Source of the DNA: Dehalococcoidia bacterium
Lineage (GTDB): Bacteria > Chloroflexota > Dehalococcoidia > Lucifugimonadales > UBA3495
DNA: 64,000 nt
Direction of reading: 5' to 3'
Assembly: GCA_003523055.1 (NCBI GenBank)
Contig: DPHC01000005.1
Location: forward strand, 147,698-211,697
Of this stretch, positions 15,652-24,290 are shown one piece after another; position 1 is the stretch's first letter; each line of letters opens with the position of its first letter. The notes beneath the pieces were generated by a model that was not told where the DNA came from, made no database searches, and worked only from the letters and a program-made list of their open reading frames with translations. Position numbers and translations under genes: made by a program.

Positions 15652-16749
15652 ATGAAAATCACAGGATACAATGTTAATTCAGTTAAAATTCCTGCAGACA
15701 AACCATTGGTCGAAGGAGTTAAATCTAGTGATACAAAACGAGGCTTTGTCACATTGGAATTGTATACGGATCAGGGTATTGGTGGAGTCGGTGTAAGCTT
15801 TATACCAGGCAACGTCAATAACCCGTTATTTCCATCTCTAAGGATTGCTGTTGAAAATTTGAGTCAACTCTTGATTGATGAAGATCCAATGATGATTGAA
15901 AACATATATTCTAAATTAACATCAGCTGCTACAGGTTCGGGCCCGGGAGGAATTCTGAATATTGCTATGGCATCTATTGATACCGCACTTTGGGATATTA
16001 AAGGTAAATATTTAAATCAATCTGTCTCATCGTTGCTAGGGGGGTATAGAACTAGCATTAACACCTATGCTAGTGGTCAACTTACCCGAGAAAAAAATCT
16101 AGAAGATTTAGAATTTATAGCGCCTAGATTAGTTGAGCTAGGATTTCATCAAATGAAAACACAAATGGGAGGTGAATCCACGGCCTCTGCAGAAATTGAC
16201 AGGATGAGAGTCCTTAGACAAGTGTTGTCTCCAGACGTTGATTTAATGTGTGATATAAATCAATTATGGGACGTTAATCAAGCAATTCAGATTGGATCTA
16301 GAGTAGAAGATTACAATCTATTTTGGCTGGAGGATGTGGTTGCCTCCGAAGATTATCAAGGTTTGGCCAGAGTGGCAGATGCGTTAACGACTCCAGTTTG
16401 TGCCGGAGAGTATGTGTATGGCATTAGACCTTTTCGACATATGATAGAGGCGCGATCTATAGATATTGTAATGATTGATCTAATGAGAGTTGGTGGTATC
16501 ACTCAGTTTATGAAAGTGGCTCACATGGCTGAGGCATTTAATTTACCAGTTGTCAGTCATTTAATACCTGAAGTTCAAGTACATACTATGGCGGCTATCC
16601 CTAATGGATTAACTGTAGAATATATGCCTTGGTCATTAATGTTATTTGAGGAAACACCAGAAATCAAAAATGGAGAAATACGAGTCCCTGCAAAGCCTGG
16701 ACTGGGACTCGTATTTGACCAAAGTATTATATCAAAATATAAAGACTAA
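15652..16749 (+). CDS. Enolase-superfamily enzyme (mandelate racemase/muconate lactonizing type)
   Basis: A 365-residue protein with capping and barrel domains. Metal ligands look like Asp201 (CDINQLWD), Glu227 (WLEDVV) and Glu253 (CAGEY). A His303/Asp276 pair (VVSHLIPEV and IDLMRVGG) matches the mandelate racemase acid-base dyad. At the KxK position the sequence is MKTQMGG (Lys169, Gln171), so the second Lys is Gln, and chemistry should rely on the His-Asp side. The family abstracts a proton alpha to a carboxylate, giving sugar-acid dehydration or epimerisation. AGGAGAG precedes the ATG. Confidence 0.87.
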   Translation: MKITGYNVNSVKIPADKPLVEGVKSSDTKRGFVTLELYTDQGIGGVGVSFIPGNVNNPLFPSLRIAVENLSQLLIDEDPMMIENIYSKLTSAATGSGPGGILNIAMASIDTALWDIKGKYLNQSVSSLLGGYRTSINTYASGQLTREKNLEDLEFIAPRLVELGFHQMKTQMGGESTASAEIDRMRVLRQVLSPDVDLMCDINQLWDVNQAIQIGSRVEDYNLFWLEDVVASEDYQGLARVADALTTPVCAGEYVYGIRPFRHMIEARSIDIVMIDLMRVGGITQFMKVAHMAEAFNLPVVSHLIPEVQVHTMAAIPNGLTVEYMPWSLMLFEETPEIKNGEIRVPAKPGLGLVFDQSIISKYKD

Positions 16750-16763
16750 AATGAGAGTGAATA

Positions 16764-17063
16764 ATGATACTTCAGTTACGAACATATACGATTAATGAGG
16801 GAATGATGGATTCATTTATAGATATATTTACAAAACATATTAAACCTTTACATGCGAGGTTGAATATTCCTGTGCAAGGAATGTGGACTAATATAGAAAA
16901 AAATGAATTTATTTGGATGCGTAAGTTTGAAAGCATAGATGAAATACCAGCAAAAGAACGGGCTTTTTCGGATTCCCCAGAGAGGAAAAGTTTAGGAGAT
17001 CGGCCGACTAGTCATATAGCTAAAATGGATATCAAAATTATTGAGTCATTAGATATTAATTAA
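16764..17063 (+). CDS. NIPSNAP-family protein
   Basis: A 99-residue ferredoxin-fold protein. It begins LQLRTYTINEGMMDSFIDIF and later has GMWTNIEKNEFIWMRKFES, both typical of the NIPSNAP family, dimeric alpha-beta barrels of mostly unknown role. It lies 14 bp after the enolase-superfamily gene, so a helper or product-handling role in the same pathway is possible. Its end overlaps the convergent GNAT gene by eight bases. Confidence 0.85.
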   Translation: MILQLRTYTINEGMMDSFIDIFTKHIKPLHARLNIPVQGMWTNIEKNEFIWMRKFESIDEIPAKERAFSDSPERKSLGDRPTSHIAKMDIKIIESLDIN

Positions 17064-17493
17064 GGTTTTTAACCATAAGAATATGTGTTATGTTTTCATC
17101 AAGGAAAACTTCACCCGTAGGAATGAAACCATTTTTTATATAGAATTCTTCCGCATGCGTTTGTGCATGTAAATGTATTTCAGTGTAGTTGTTTTCTAAG
17201 GCTATCTTTTCCAATTTCTGTAACATTAGGGTTCCTACCCCAAATTTCCGCCATCCGCGATCTACTGCCATTCTTCCTATATGACATATACTTTTTTCTT
17301 TCCATATTAATCTTCCAGTTCCAACAATCATTTTTTCGCAACGAGTAATGACATGGATACAATGTTTATCGATTTCATCGATTTCATGGTCAGGATTAAC
17401 TCCTTGTTCTTTAACAAAAACTCGAGTTCGGAGTTCAAAGGCTAATTCTTGGTCTTGGGTAGTATGAATTTCTGTAACGGTAAATTTCGGCAT
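17056..17493 (-). CDS. GNAT-family N-acetyltransferase
   Basis: A 145-residue protein. The LRTRVFVKEQGVNPDHEID opening is like the ElaA/YjcF group, followed by the acetyl-CoA loop GRMAVDRGWRKFGVGTLM and NGFIPTGEVF near the end. The acceptor is unknown. It lies 27 bp downstream of pcrA on the same strand. The tandem ATCGATTTC repeat in the DNA here is simply the codons for E-I-D-E-I-D. Confidence 0.85.
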   Translation of the reverse strand: MPKFTVTEIHTTQDQELAFELRTRVFVKEQGVNPDHEIDEIDKHCIHVITRCEKMIVGTGRLIWKEKSICHIGRMAVDRGWRKFGVGTLMLQKLEKIALENNYTEIHLHAQTHAEEFYIKNGFIPTGEVFLDENITHILMVKNLN

Positions 17494-17520
17494 TTCAGTC
17501 CCAGCGTTATATTAAAACGT

Positions 17521-19716
17521 TTAGGTGGGTAAGATTTCGATGGGAGCGAAGCTATGGAGTAGTTTTTTAACTCCTATTTGCGAGTTGAATTGGATTACAA
17601 TTTCGAAATCGTTATTAATAGGCTCTATGTCAGTAATGATACCTTCTCCGAAGGTATTATGGTTTATGTGCTGTCCAATTTTAGGGTCAGGTTTGGGAGA
17701 ATGGATGGAAGTTGTTTTTCTTAAAGCTGTAATATTCCGTTTAATTGGTTTAACTTTGGACTTAGTAGTTTCAATTGCTGCATAATCAATTACTCCATCA
17801 AGGTTTTCTAAAAACCTCGATTTCACAGTAGGTCCATACCTACCCATTAAACCTCTCCTAAAAGCATTAGTTAAATATAAAACCTTTTGTGCTCTAGTAA
17901 CTCCTACATAACATAACCGGCGTTCTTCCTCTATTTGGTCATGACTGTCAAACGAGCGACTGTGAGGTAGTAAGCCTTCTTCTAAACCAACCATAAATAC
18001 GACTGGGAATTCCAATCCTTTAGCTTGGTGCAGAGTTATTAATGTTAAACAATCATCGGATTCATCATATTTGTCTATGTCATTAATCAATGACAGCCTA
18101 TCTAGTAATGCAGAAAGCCCTTCATGAGTATCTTGCGTGTTGAATTCTCGTGCAGTTTCTCTAAATTCTAATATATTTTCCCAACGTTCTTGAGATTTGT
18201 CTGACGAGCTCAAGATAGAATCTTGTAATCCACTTTCGCTGAGAACTAGGTCTATTAATTCTATCAGTGGCAAATGCTGGGATTCATCTGTAAAAATTAT
18301 TAACTTCTGGTAAAAGTCAGATAATAATTTAGTGGACCTACTGTTTAACGCAGAATTATTATCGGATGTTTCGCTTATGTTTTTTAGCGTTTCGTATAAA
18401 GATTGACCGAGTGATTCACTGTATGATTTTAAATCTTCGATCGTTTTCTTGCCAATTCCTTTGCCTGGGTTTGAGATAGCACGTATCATGCTGATATTGT
18501 CGGAAGAGTTATGAATTATTGTTAAATAAGATAAAAGATCTTTTATCTCTTTACGTTGATAGAATTGGATTCCTCCAACGATGCGATATTTTACTGCTGA
18601 TTTTAGACAGGCTTCTTCTAAAGCTCTTGATTGAGCATTCACTCTATACATTACTGCGACATCGTTTAGGTTAAAATTATTTGATGTGATTCGCTTGATT
18701 TCTGTTATTACGAAACTAGCCTCATCTAATTCATCATAAGTTTCATGTATTATCACGGGACTTCCTTGTTCATTGTCTGTGAACAAGTCATTTTCTATAG
18801 AGAGGCTATTTTTGGATATTATATTTTTGGCTACGCTTACAATTTGTTTAGTTGAACGATAATTTTGGTTAATCGTTATTGTTTTAGTTCCAGGAAAATC
18901 ATCTTGAAAATTTAAGATATTCGTAATGTCAGCATTTCTCCAGGAATATATTGATTGATTAGGATCTCCCACGACGGTTATGTTGTTATGTTGCTCTACT
19001 AGTAATTTTGATAATAAATATTGAGATGCGTTAGTATCTTGGAATTCGTCTATCATTACTTGTTGAAAATTTTGATTGTAAAAATCTTGGATTCTTGGAT
19101 TATTGCTGAGTAAGTCGACAGACTTTGAAATCAGATCGTCAAAATCAGCCGCATTATTCCGTTGTAATAATTCTTCATATTTACTAAAAACATTAGCTGC
19201 GAGTTCTTCAAAATATGATTCAGCTTCTACTAACAAACTTCGAGAATCTTTAAGAGAACTTTTGGATTTAGATATGATGTTTTGAATTGCCCTGGCATTC
19301 GCTTGTTTTGGGTCAATTTCTGCTAATATCATAGATTCTTTTATAGCAGATAATTGATCATCAGAATCATATATTGTGTAATTATTGTCTAGTCCAACAT
19401 ACTTGCCATGTGTTCGTAAAATTCTTGCACAAAATGAATGAAAAGTACTTGCAGTTACAGAATTCATTGATGGTATAGCCATATTCGAAATCCGGGTTTT
19501 TAATTCATTGGCAGCTTTATTAGTGAATGTTACTGCTAGGACGTTAGAGGTTTTAATCGTTCCTGATAAGATTAAGTGAGCTATTCGGTGAGTTATAACG
19601 CGGGTTTTACCACTTCCCGGACCTGCAATAATTAACATGGGGCCATCTAGATGTTGGACTGCGTTGATTTGTTCTTCATTAAGCGATTGCAAAATGGATT
19701 TTGTAGTAGTAACCAT
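17521..19716 (-). CDS. pcrA: UvrD/PcrA-type superfamily 1 DNA helicase
   Basis: A 731-residue SF1A helicase. Walker A GPGSGKTR is near residue 32, motif II DEFQDTN is present, and the later motifs TLHQAKGLEFPVVF and VTRAQKVLYL are intact. The C-terminal tail carries an FGEGIITDIE segment that resembles the small RNA-polymerase-binding Tudor-like domain of PcrA. It unwinds 3'-5' in repair and replication-transcription conflicts. The start ATG has no SD, and an extended -10 ends seven bases before it, so the mRNA is probably leaderless. A 20-bp perfect palindrome lies inside the gene. Confidence 0.95.
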   Translation of the reverse strand: MVTTTKSILQSLNEEQINAVQHLDGPMLIIAGPGSGKTRVITHRIAHLILSGTIKTSNVLAVTFTNKAANELKTRISNMAIPSMNSVTASTFHSFCARILRTHGKYVGLDNNYTIYDSDDQLSAIKESMILAEIDPKQANARAIQNIISKSKSSLKDSRSLLVEAESYFEELAANVFSKYEELLQRNNAADFDDLISKSVDLLSNNPRIQDFYNQNFQQVMIDEFQDTNASQYLLSKLLVEQHNNITVVGDPNQSIYSWRNADITNILNFQDDFPGTKTITINQNYRSTKQIVSVAKNIISKNSLSIENDLFTDNEQGSPVIIHETYDELDEASFVITEIKRITSNNFNLNDVAVMYRVNAQSRALEEACLKSAVKYRIVGGIQFYQRKEIKDLLSYLTIIHNSSDNISMIRAISNPGKGIGKKTIEDLKSYSESLGQSLYETLKNISETSDNNSALNSRSTKLLSDFYQKLIIFTDESQHLPLIELIDLVLSESGLQDSILSSSDKSQERWENILEFRETAREFNTQDTHEGLSALLDRLSLINDIDKYDESDDCLTLITLHQAKGLEFPVVFMVGLEEGLLPHSRSFDSHDQIEEERRLCYVGVTRAQKVLYLTNAFRRGLMGRYGPTVKSRFLENLDGVIDYAAIETTKSKVKPIKRNITALRKTTSIHSPKPDPKIGQHINHNTFGEGIITDIEPINNDFEIVIQFNSQIGVKKLLHSFAPIEILPT
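18529..18548. repeat. 20-bp perfect palindrome inside pcrA
   Basis: The arm AGATAAAAGA is followed directly by its complement, centred on GATC. It encodes the helicase segment Q-R-K-E-I-K-D-L-L-S-Y, read on the minus strand. No terminator-type T-tract on the sense strand. Confidence 0.85.
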
Positions 19717-19721
19717 GGAAT

Positions 19722-19782
19722 AAAGTATATCATTACTTATTATACTTGAACTTTGATTAACTGGATTGGAATGATATACTTT
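19722..19782. promoter_or_regulatory. Mirror-image divergent promoters of pcrA and the aminotransferase
   Basis: Two 13-bp inverted arms, 19722-19734 and 19770-19782, each carry TGATATACTTT, an extended -10 (TGn plus TATACT). Rightward: -35 TTGATT at 19753-19758, spacer 16, -10 at 19775-19780, leading to the gene at 19832. Leftward: -10 at 19729-19724, then seven bases to the pcrA ATG at 19716, so transcription would begin at or beside the start codon. The symmetry could also be one operator that controls both genes. Confidence 0.65.
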
Positions 19783-19831
19783 TCAGTTAAATAACTCTGT
19801 TTATTATGAGTCTTAATCAGGAGAGTATCTT

Positions 19832-20947
19832 TTGGCGTCGAATAGTATTAATTTAAGAACACCAGGTCCAACCCCTCTTCCAGACCCAGTGCTTGAGGCG
19901 TTATCAAACCCTATGATTAATCATAGAGGACCTGAATTTAAAAAACTTTTAGATGATACAACTCACAAAATGAAGCAAATATTTATGACACAGAATGACG
20001 TATTCATTTTGACAGCGTCTGGATCAGGCGCATTAGAGGCATCCATTGTTAATACGCTATCACCCGGAGATAAAGTTATATCTTGTAGTGCGGGATCTTT
20101 TGGAGACAGATATACAGAGATTGCAAGAACTTATGGGGCAAATGTCGTTGAATTGAGTTATGAATGGGGTGACGCTATACCTCCAGAGGATATAAAAAAA
20201 GCCTTGTTAGCAAACCTGGATACTAAAGCAGTAATCGTTACTCATAATGAAACATCTACCGGGGTGGAGCATGATTTACAAGAGATCGCTAGAGTAGTGA
20301 AAGAAAATTCCGACGCATTAATATTAGTGGATGCAGTAAGCAGTTTAGGGTCTGTCCCTCTTCCAGTAGACGGTTGGTCTTGCGATGTAGTTTGTACAGG
20401 TTCACAAAAATCATTTATGATACCTCCCGGGTTGTCTTTTATCAGTTTTAGTAAACGTGCTTGGGAAGCGTTTGATGTTGCTACTATGCCTAAATCTTAT
20501 TTTGACTTAGGTGCTGCGAAAGATGCTTTATCTAAAGGACAAACTCCATGGACACCTAGCATATCGCTGTTCTATGCATTGGATGTGGCATTAGATATGA
20601 TGCTAGACGAAGGATTGGAAAATATTTTTATAAGACAATCTAATATCGCTGAATATACGAGAAAACGTTCAAAAGAATTGGGGTTAGAATTGCTCCCTAC
20701 AGATGAAAAAAGAGCTTCTGACACAGTCACTGCAGTGAGATTACCAGATTGTATTGATTCATCAAAATTTATGTCTATGATGAAAAATGATGAAAATATA
20801 GTATTAGCAGGTGGGCAAGGTAAATTAACCAGCAAAATATTTAGAATAGGCCACTTGGGGTCAGTTGTTATAGAAGAAATAGAAGAAGTGTTTGAGTCTT
20901 TGGAAAGAGTTCTTCCCAAACTTGGATATTCTTTGCCTGCTAAATAA
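19832..20947 (+). CDS. Alanine-glyoxylate/serine-pyruvate aminotransferase family protein
   Basis: A 371-residue class V PLP enzyme. It has LRTPGPTPLPDPVLEAL at the start, the conserved MINHRGPEF segment, LTASGSGALEA for the phosphate cup, VDAVSSLG with the PLP Asp, and CTGSQKSFMIPPG holding the Schiff-base Lys. Relatives interconvert glyoxylate/glycine or serine/hydroxypyruvate, and phosphonate transaminases are close kin. The start is a TTG with AGGAGAG nine bases before it. A promoter with an extended -10 is visible at 19753-19780. Confidence 0.88.
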   Translation: MASNSINLRTPGPTPLPDPVLEALSNPMINHRGPEFKKLLDDTTHKMKQIFMTQNDVFILTASGSGALEASIVNTLSPGDKVISCSAGSFGDRYTEIARTYGANVVELSYEWGDAIPPEDIKKALLANLDTKAVIVTHNETSTGVEHDLQEIARVVKENSDALILVDAVSSLGSVPLPVDGWSCDVVCTGSQKSFMIPPGLSFISFSKRAWEAFDVATMPKSYFDLGAAKDALSKGQTPWTPSISLFYALDVALDMMLDEGLENIFIRQSNIAEYTRKRSKELGLELLPTDEKRASDTVTAVRLPDCIDSSKFMSMMKNDENIVLAGGQGKLTSKIFRIGHLGSVVIEEIEEVFESLERVLPKLGYSLPAK

Positions 20948-21003
20948 AATCTAAGCCTATCTTTTCAAATTTTCGATATTAAATATAAAATTTAGAGAGA
21001 CTT

Positions 21004-21636
21004 ATGGCAAGAAATTTTGCTCATTGGAATTTGCGTTATATTAAGAACAGGTTAGCAGTTCTTATCTATGAAAAAAAGAACCCTTCTTTACCGTGGCTTA
21101 CTAAAGAATCTATAGTTTTTTTAGAAAATTATCTTACAAGCGAACATACCGGTTTAGAATTAGGATCAGGCAGGAGCACTATTTGGTTTGCTAAAAAAGT
21201 TAACTATTTGATTTCTATCGAACATGACAATGACTGGTATGAGCATGTTTGCAATATGATTAAAGAACAAAAATTATCAAATAAAATAGATTACAGAAGT
21301 TGCGCAGATTTAGAACATTATGCAGCTCAGGTAACGGCATTGGATGATGATTCTTTGAATTTTTGTTTAGTTGATGGCAAGGTTAGGGATTTATGTTCCG
21401 TCAATGTTATTCCTAAAATAAAAAACGGAGGATTATTAGTAATTGACAATATTAATTGGTTTTTACCTAATAAATCCTATAGTCCTAATTCATTGCGTGA
21501 CGTAGATGGATTTAAAACGGATGCATGGCGTTTTTTTGCAGAAGAAGTAAAAACCTGGCAGTGCTTTTGGACTTCAAATGGTGTATCTGATACGGCTATT
21601 TGGGTTAAACCAATATCATACGCTAGAACTGATTAG
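21004..21636 (+). CDS. SAM-dependent methyltransferase-like protein
   Basis: A 210-residue Rossmann-type protein with TGLELGSGRSTIWFAKKV as motif I, ISIEHDNDWYEHV with the acidic ribose-binding residue, and GGLLVIDNINW at the position of the catalytic-domain strand. The family is class I methyltransferase-like and the acceptor is unknown. It starts 56 bp after the aminotransferase stop with GAGAG before the ATG, so it may share its transcript. It overlaps the convergent DUF1015 gene by about 21 bases. Confidence 0.75.
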   Translation: MARNFAHWNLRYIKNRLAVLIYEKKNPSLPWLTKESIVFLENYLTSEHTGLELGSGRSTIWFAKKVNYLISIEHDNDWYEHVCNMIKEQKLSNKIDYRSCADLEHYAAQVTALDDDSLNFCLVDGKVRDLCSVNVIPKIKNGGLLVIDNINWFLPNKSYSPNSLRDVDGFKTDAWRFFAEEVKTWQCFWTSNGVSDTAIWVKPISYARTD

Positions 21637-22908
21637 AGATAATCCTCTTAATACGGTTGGATGAAATACTAAGCCTGTAGGGATTTTTGGATAGAAAAAT
21701 GTAGACTTTGGGGGCAGGTTAATCCCAGTTAGTGCGACTTGTTCGAATGATTCTTTGGGGAAAGACCCAAAGAGGATACCTGTAGAATTTTTGTTTTCAA
21801 TCACTGATTTGACAGTATCGAATAAATTATGATTAACCGTTAGTTTACTTGCTGGCAGATTCTCTAAAATTGGTTTAATGATGTGTTTCTCCATAATCCA
21901 AGCGTCAGATTCTCCAAGAAGTCCCCAGTTGTTGAGCTCTTTGCCGTTTGGCGAACTAAAGGTTATTAATTTGCCTGTTGCTTCGTTCAATAAACACAAT
22001 GAATGCTTTTCTCTAGTATTGCTTTGAATGATATTTATTAATTGAGACAGGTCGTATTCAGAAATATCTTCGACATTTTTCTTATCATAGATCTGAGAAG
22101 TGTTATGTTCAAGAACGTCGAAGTTTGTAGTCTTGAAATTTTGAAGTATACGATGATATGGAAGAATTTGTAGCCCTGGATCTTCTATATCGACTAATGT
22201 TGCCATTACATAATTTACAGCAGAATTTGGGAAAGCAGTTGAATTTTGTATGCCTAAGGCAGCTTCATATCTATGATGCCCATCGGCTATAAAAACCTTA
22301 CAGTGGTTTAAGGCCTGTGTTATCAAAGTATTGTTGGTGTTATTGATTAACTTCCATATTTTTATATTGCTGAACTCATCTATGTGTACATTTAAGTCTG
22401 GTTTTGAAGAAGTTATTTGATCTAGTAATCCAGAGAGTGGTTTAGAAGCATTCCTGTACGTAGCTAATATAGGGCTAAATTGAATACCTGTGTTTTCCAG
22501 TAAATTAATTCGATCTTGCACTATGGGGGCGTAGGTGTTTTCATGTGTAATTATGTTGTTGCTCGAGTATTGTTCTACTCTTAGTGCTCCAGTTATTCCA
22601 GTCAGTGTGAAATGTACATTATTTAATTGATATGTATATTTAAGTATCTGGAAATTAGGTTGAGAATCTCTTATCAGTATCTCATCATTTACCCAGTCGT
22701 CAAAGATTCGCTTAGTTTTTAAGTATTTTTCTTTATCTGTACTATCTGAAGTTCCCTCTAGCCAGATTGAGTTATATTTGTTTTGCTTTTCTAGAGACCG
22801 CTTTAACTCTGGTGTAATCATGTCATATGGAGGACACAATAAGTCCTTCATGGTGTTCAATTTATTGAGGTTATATTTAAACCCTCGTAATGGTACGAAT
22901 TCAGTCAT
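21616..22908 (-). CDS. DUF1015-family protein
   Basis: A 430-residue protein with LCPPYDMITPEL near the N-terminus and IADGHHRYEAAL in the middle, both hallmarks of DUF1015. The GHHRYE segment resembles the ParB/SerK-like nucleotide-binding motif, so phosphotransfer has been suggested for relatives, but the activity of this branch is unproven. The ATG has no SD. A TATAAT box ends nine bases before it, so a leader of about two bases is predicted. It lies divergent from the arg operon. Confidence 0.85.
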   Translation of the reverse strand: MTEFVPLRGFKYNLNKLNTMKDLLCPPYDMITPELKRSLEKQNKYNSIWLEGTSDSTDKEKYLKTKRIFDDWVNDEILIRDSQPNFQILKYTYQLNNVHFTLTGITGALRVEQYSSNNIITHENTYAPIVQDRINLLENTGIQFSPILATYRNASKPLSGLLDQITSSKPDLNVHIDEFSNIKIWKLINNTNNTLITQALNHCKVFIADGHHRYEAALGIQNSTAFPNSAVNYVMATLVDIEDPGLQILPYHRILQNFKTTNFDVLEHNTSQIYDKKNVEDISEYDLSQLINIIQSNTREKHSLCLLNEATGKLITFSSPNGKELNNWGLLGESDAWIMEKHIIKPILENLPASKLTVNHNLFDTVKSVIENKNSTGILFGSFPKESFEQVALTGINLPPKSTFFYPKIPTGLVFHPTVLRGLSLISSSV

Positions 22909-22917
22909 GCAACTTTA

Positions 22918-22951
22918 ATTATACTGATTGGTACAATTAGCGTCCAATCAG
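22918..22951 (-). promoter_or_regulatory. DUF1015 promoter with 8-bp inverted repeat
   Basis: On the minus strand, a TTGGAC -35 and TATAAT -10 (22923-22918) are spaced by 18 bases. Start would be about two bases before the ATG. CTGATTGG (22924-22931) and CCAATCAG (22944-22951) form an 8-bp inverted repeat with centres 20 bp apart. It covers the -35/-10 interval, a fitting place for a dimeric regulator. Confidence 0.55.
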
Positions 22952-22977
22952 ATTTTTGTTTTGTTTGGATATGTTGT

Positions 22978-23009
22978 TATAATTGTCTAATAAGTATAAA
23001 TATATACTT
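22978..23009 (+). promoter_or_regulatory. arg operon -10 and candidate operator
   Basis: TATAAT at 22978-22983 has only a weak -35 (TTGTTT, 22956-22961). Starting about where transcription should begin, AAGTATA (22992-22998) and TATACTT (23003-23009) form an 18-bp palindrome of ARG-box size and AT character. It does not match the E. coli or B. subtilis ARG-box consensus closely. AGAGAG precedes the argJ ATG. Confidence 0.5.
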
Positions 23010-23042
23010 GCCCAGATATAAAAAGTTAAAAGAGAGAATTAA

Positions 23043-24260
23043 ATGTCTACAGGTATAACAGAAGTTTTAAATGGGACTATAACCTCACCAATAGGATTTG
23101 TTGCTGGAGCAACTTATGCTGGCTTAAAGACTTTTTCTGAAGACAAACTTGATTTAGGTTTGATTGTTTCCGAAAATATTTGTGTCGCTGCAGGAGTATT
23201 TACTACAAGTTCAATACGATCACCATCTGTTGATGTTACGGCTGAACACATCAGCGACTCTTCAGCAAAGGCTATTGTTGTTAATGCTGGAATTGCCAAT
23301 GCTTGTGTGGGAGACCAAGGATTTTTGGATGCTAGAGAAATTGCACAATTGGTAGCAGGGAAAATTGACTGTGATTTCACAGATGTTTTGGTATGTAGCA
23401 CTGGCGTTATAGGCGTAGAACTTCCTATGTCTTTAGTTAGAACAGGGATATCAAAATTATCAGTAGATAAAAACTCAGGAACTGATGTAGCTAAAGCAAT
23501 GATGACTACAGACACTCGAACTAAAGAAATATCAGTAGAATTTCAAATTGGCACTAAAACAGTCACAATGTCAGGAGTAGCTAAAGGATCTGGAATGATT
23601 CATCCGAACATGGCTACTATGCTCGGATTTATTACCACCGACGCAAACGTAGAAAAAGTATTTTTACAAAGAGCCTTGAGTGGAGTTGCTGATGATACAT
23701 TTAATATGCTAACTGTCGACGGAGATACTAGCACAAATGACACAGTTTTGATTTTAGCTAATGGAGCTGCGGATAATAATTTAATAGAACAAGATTCTGA
23801 TAGTGCAGATATTTTCATCGAAGCATTGAAACATGTATGTACGGATTTAGTTAGAAAACTGGCTTCAGATGCTGAAGGTGCGTCCACTCTTATTACAATT
23901 GAGGTATTAGGGGCCAAAACAAAAGAAAATGCTCGAAAGGCAGCTAAAACAATTGCCTCTTCTAGCTTAGTAAAATCAGCAGTTTATGGGTCGGACCCTA
24001 ATTGGGGAAGAATTTTAGCTGCCTTAGGGAGAAGTGATGTAGAACTTGTAGAAAATGCAATTGATTTATTTGTAAATGGCGTATGTATTATGGAATCTGG
24101 AAAACCGATTCCCTTTCATAAAGATGCTGTTGTAGCGTTAATGCAGCAATCAGAAGTAATATTCAGGCTCAACTTGAATATTGGCGATGGCAATGCCGTT
24201 GCATGGGGATGCGATTTAACCGAGCAATATGTAATTATTAATAGTGCATATACTACTTAG
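23043..24260 (+). CDS. argJ: Bifunctional ornithine/amino-acid acetyltransferase ArgJ
   Basis: A 405-residue protein of the ArgJ family, which self-cleaves at a Thr to give alpha and beta chains. The cleavage motif KGSGMIHPNMATML is present, with Thr192 as the nucleophile, and so is NWGRILAALG near the C-terminus. ArgJ recycles acetyl groups from N-acetylornithine to glutamate, and many versions also use acetyl-CoA. It is the first gene of argJ-argB-argD-argG on the plus strand. No argA is visible, consistent with the cyclic route. The promoter lies in the 134-bp gap upstream. Confidence 0.96.
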   Translation: MSTGITEVLNGTITSPIGFVAGATYAGLKTFSEDKLDLGLIVSENICVAAGVFTTSSIRSPSVDVTAEHISDSSAKAIVVNAGIANACVGDQGFLDAREIAQLVAGKIDCDFTDVLVCSTGVIGVELPMSLVRTGISKLSVDKNSGTDVAKAMMTTDTRTKEISVEFQIGTKTVTMSGVAKGSGMIHPNMATMLGFITTDANVEKVFLQRALSGVADDTFNMLTVDGDTSTNDTVLILANGAADNNLIEQDSDSADIFIEALKHVCTDLVRKLASDAEGASTLITIEVLGAKTKENARKAAKTIASSSLVKSAVYGSDPNWGRILAALGRSDVELVENAIDLFVNGVCIMESGKPIPFHKDAVVALMQQSEVIFRLNLNIGDGNAVAWGCDLTEQYVIINSAYTT

Positions 24261-24290
24261 ATCATTGTAGATTTACTGAGCGTTATTAAA

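Noticed and set aside
17376..17394. Tandem ATCGATTTC repeat
   Set aside because: It encodes E-I-D-E-I-D in the GNAT gene; only two copies and no flanking signal.
19911..19926. 16-bp palindrome near the aminotransferase start
   Set aside because: It encodes the conserved N-P-M-I-N-H-R motif, so codon choice explains it.
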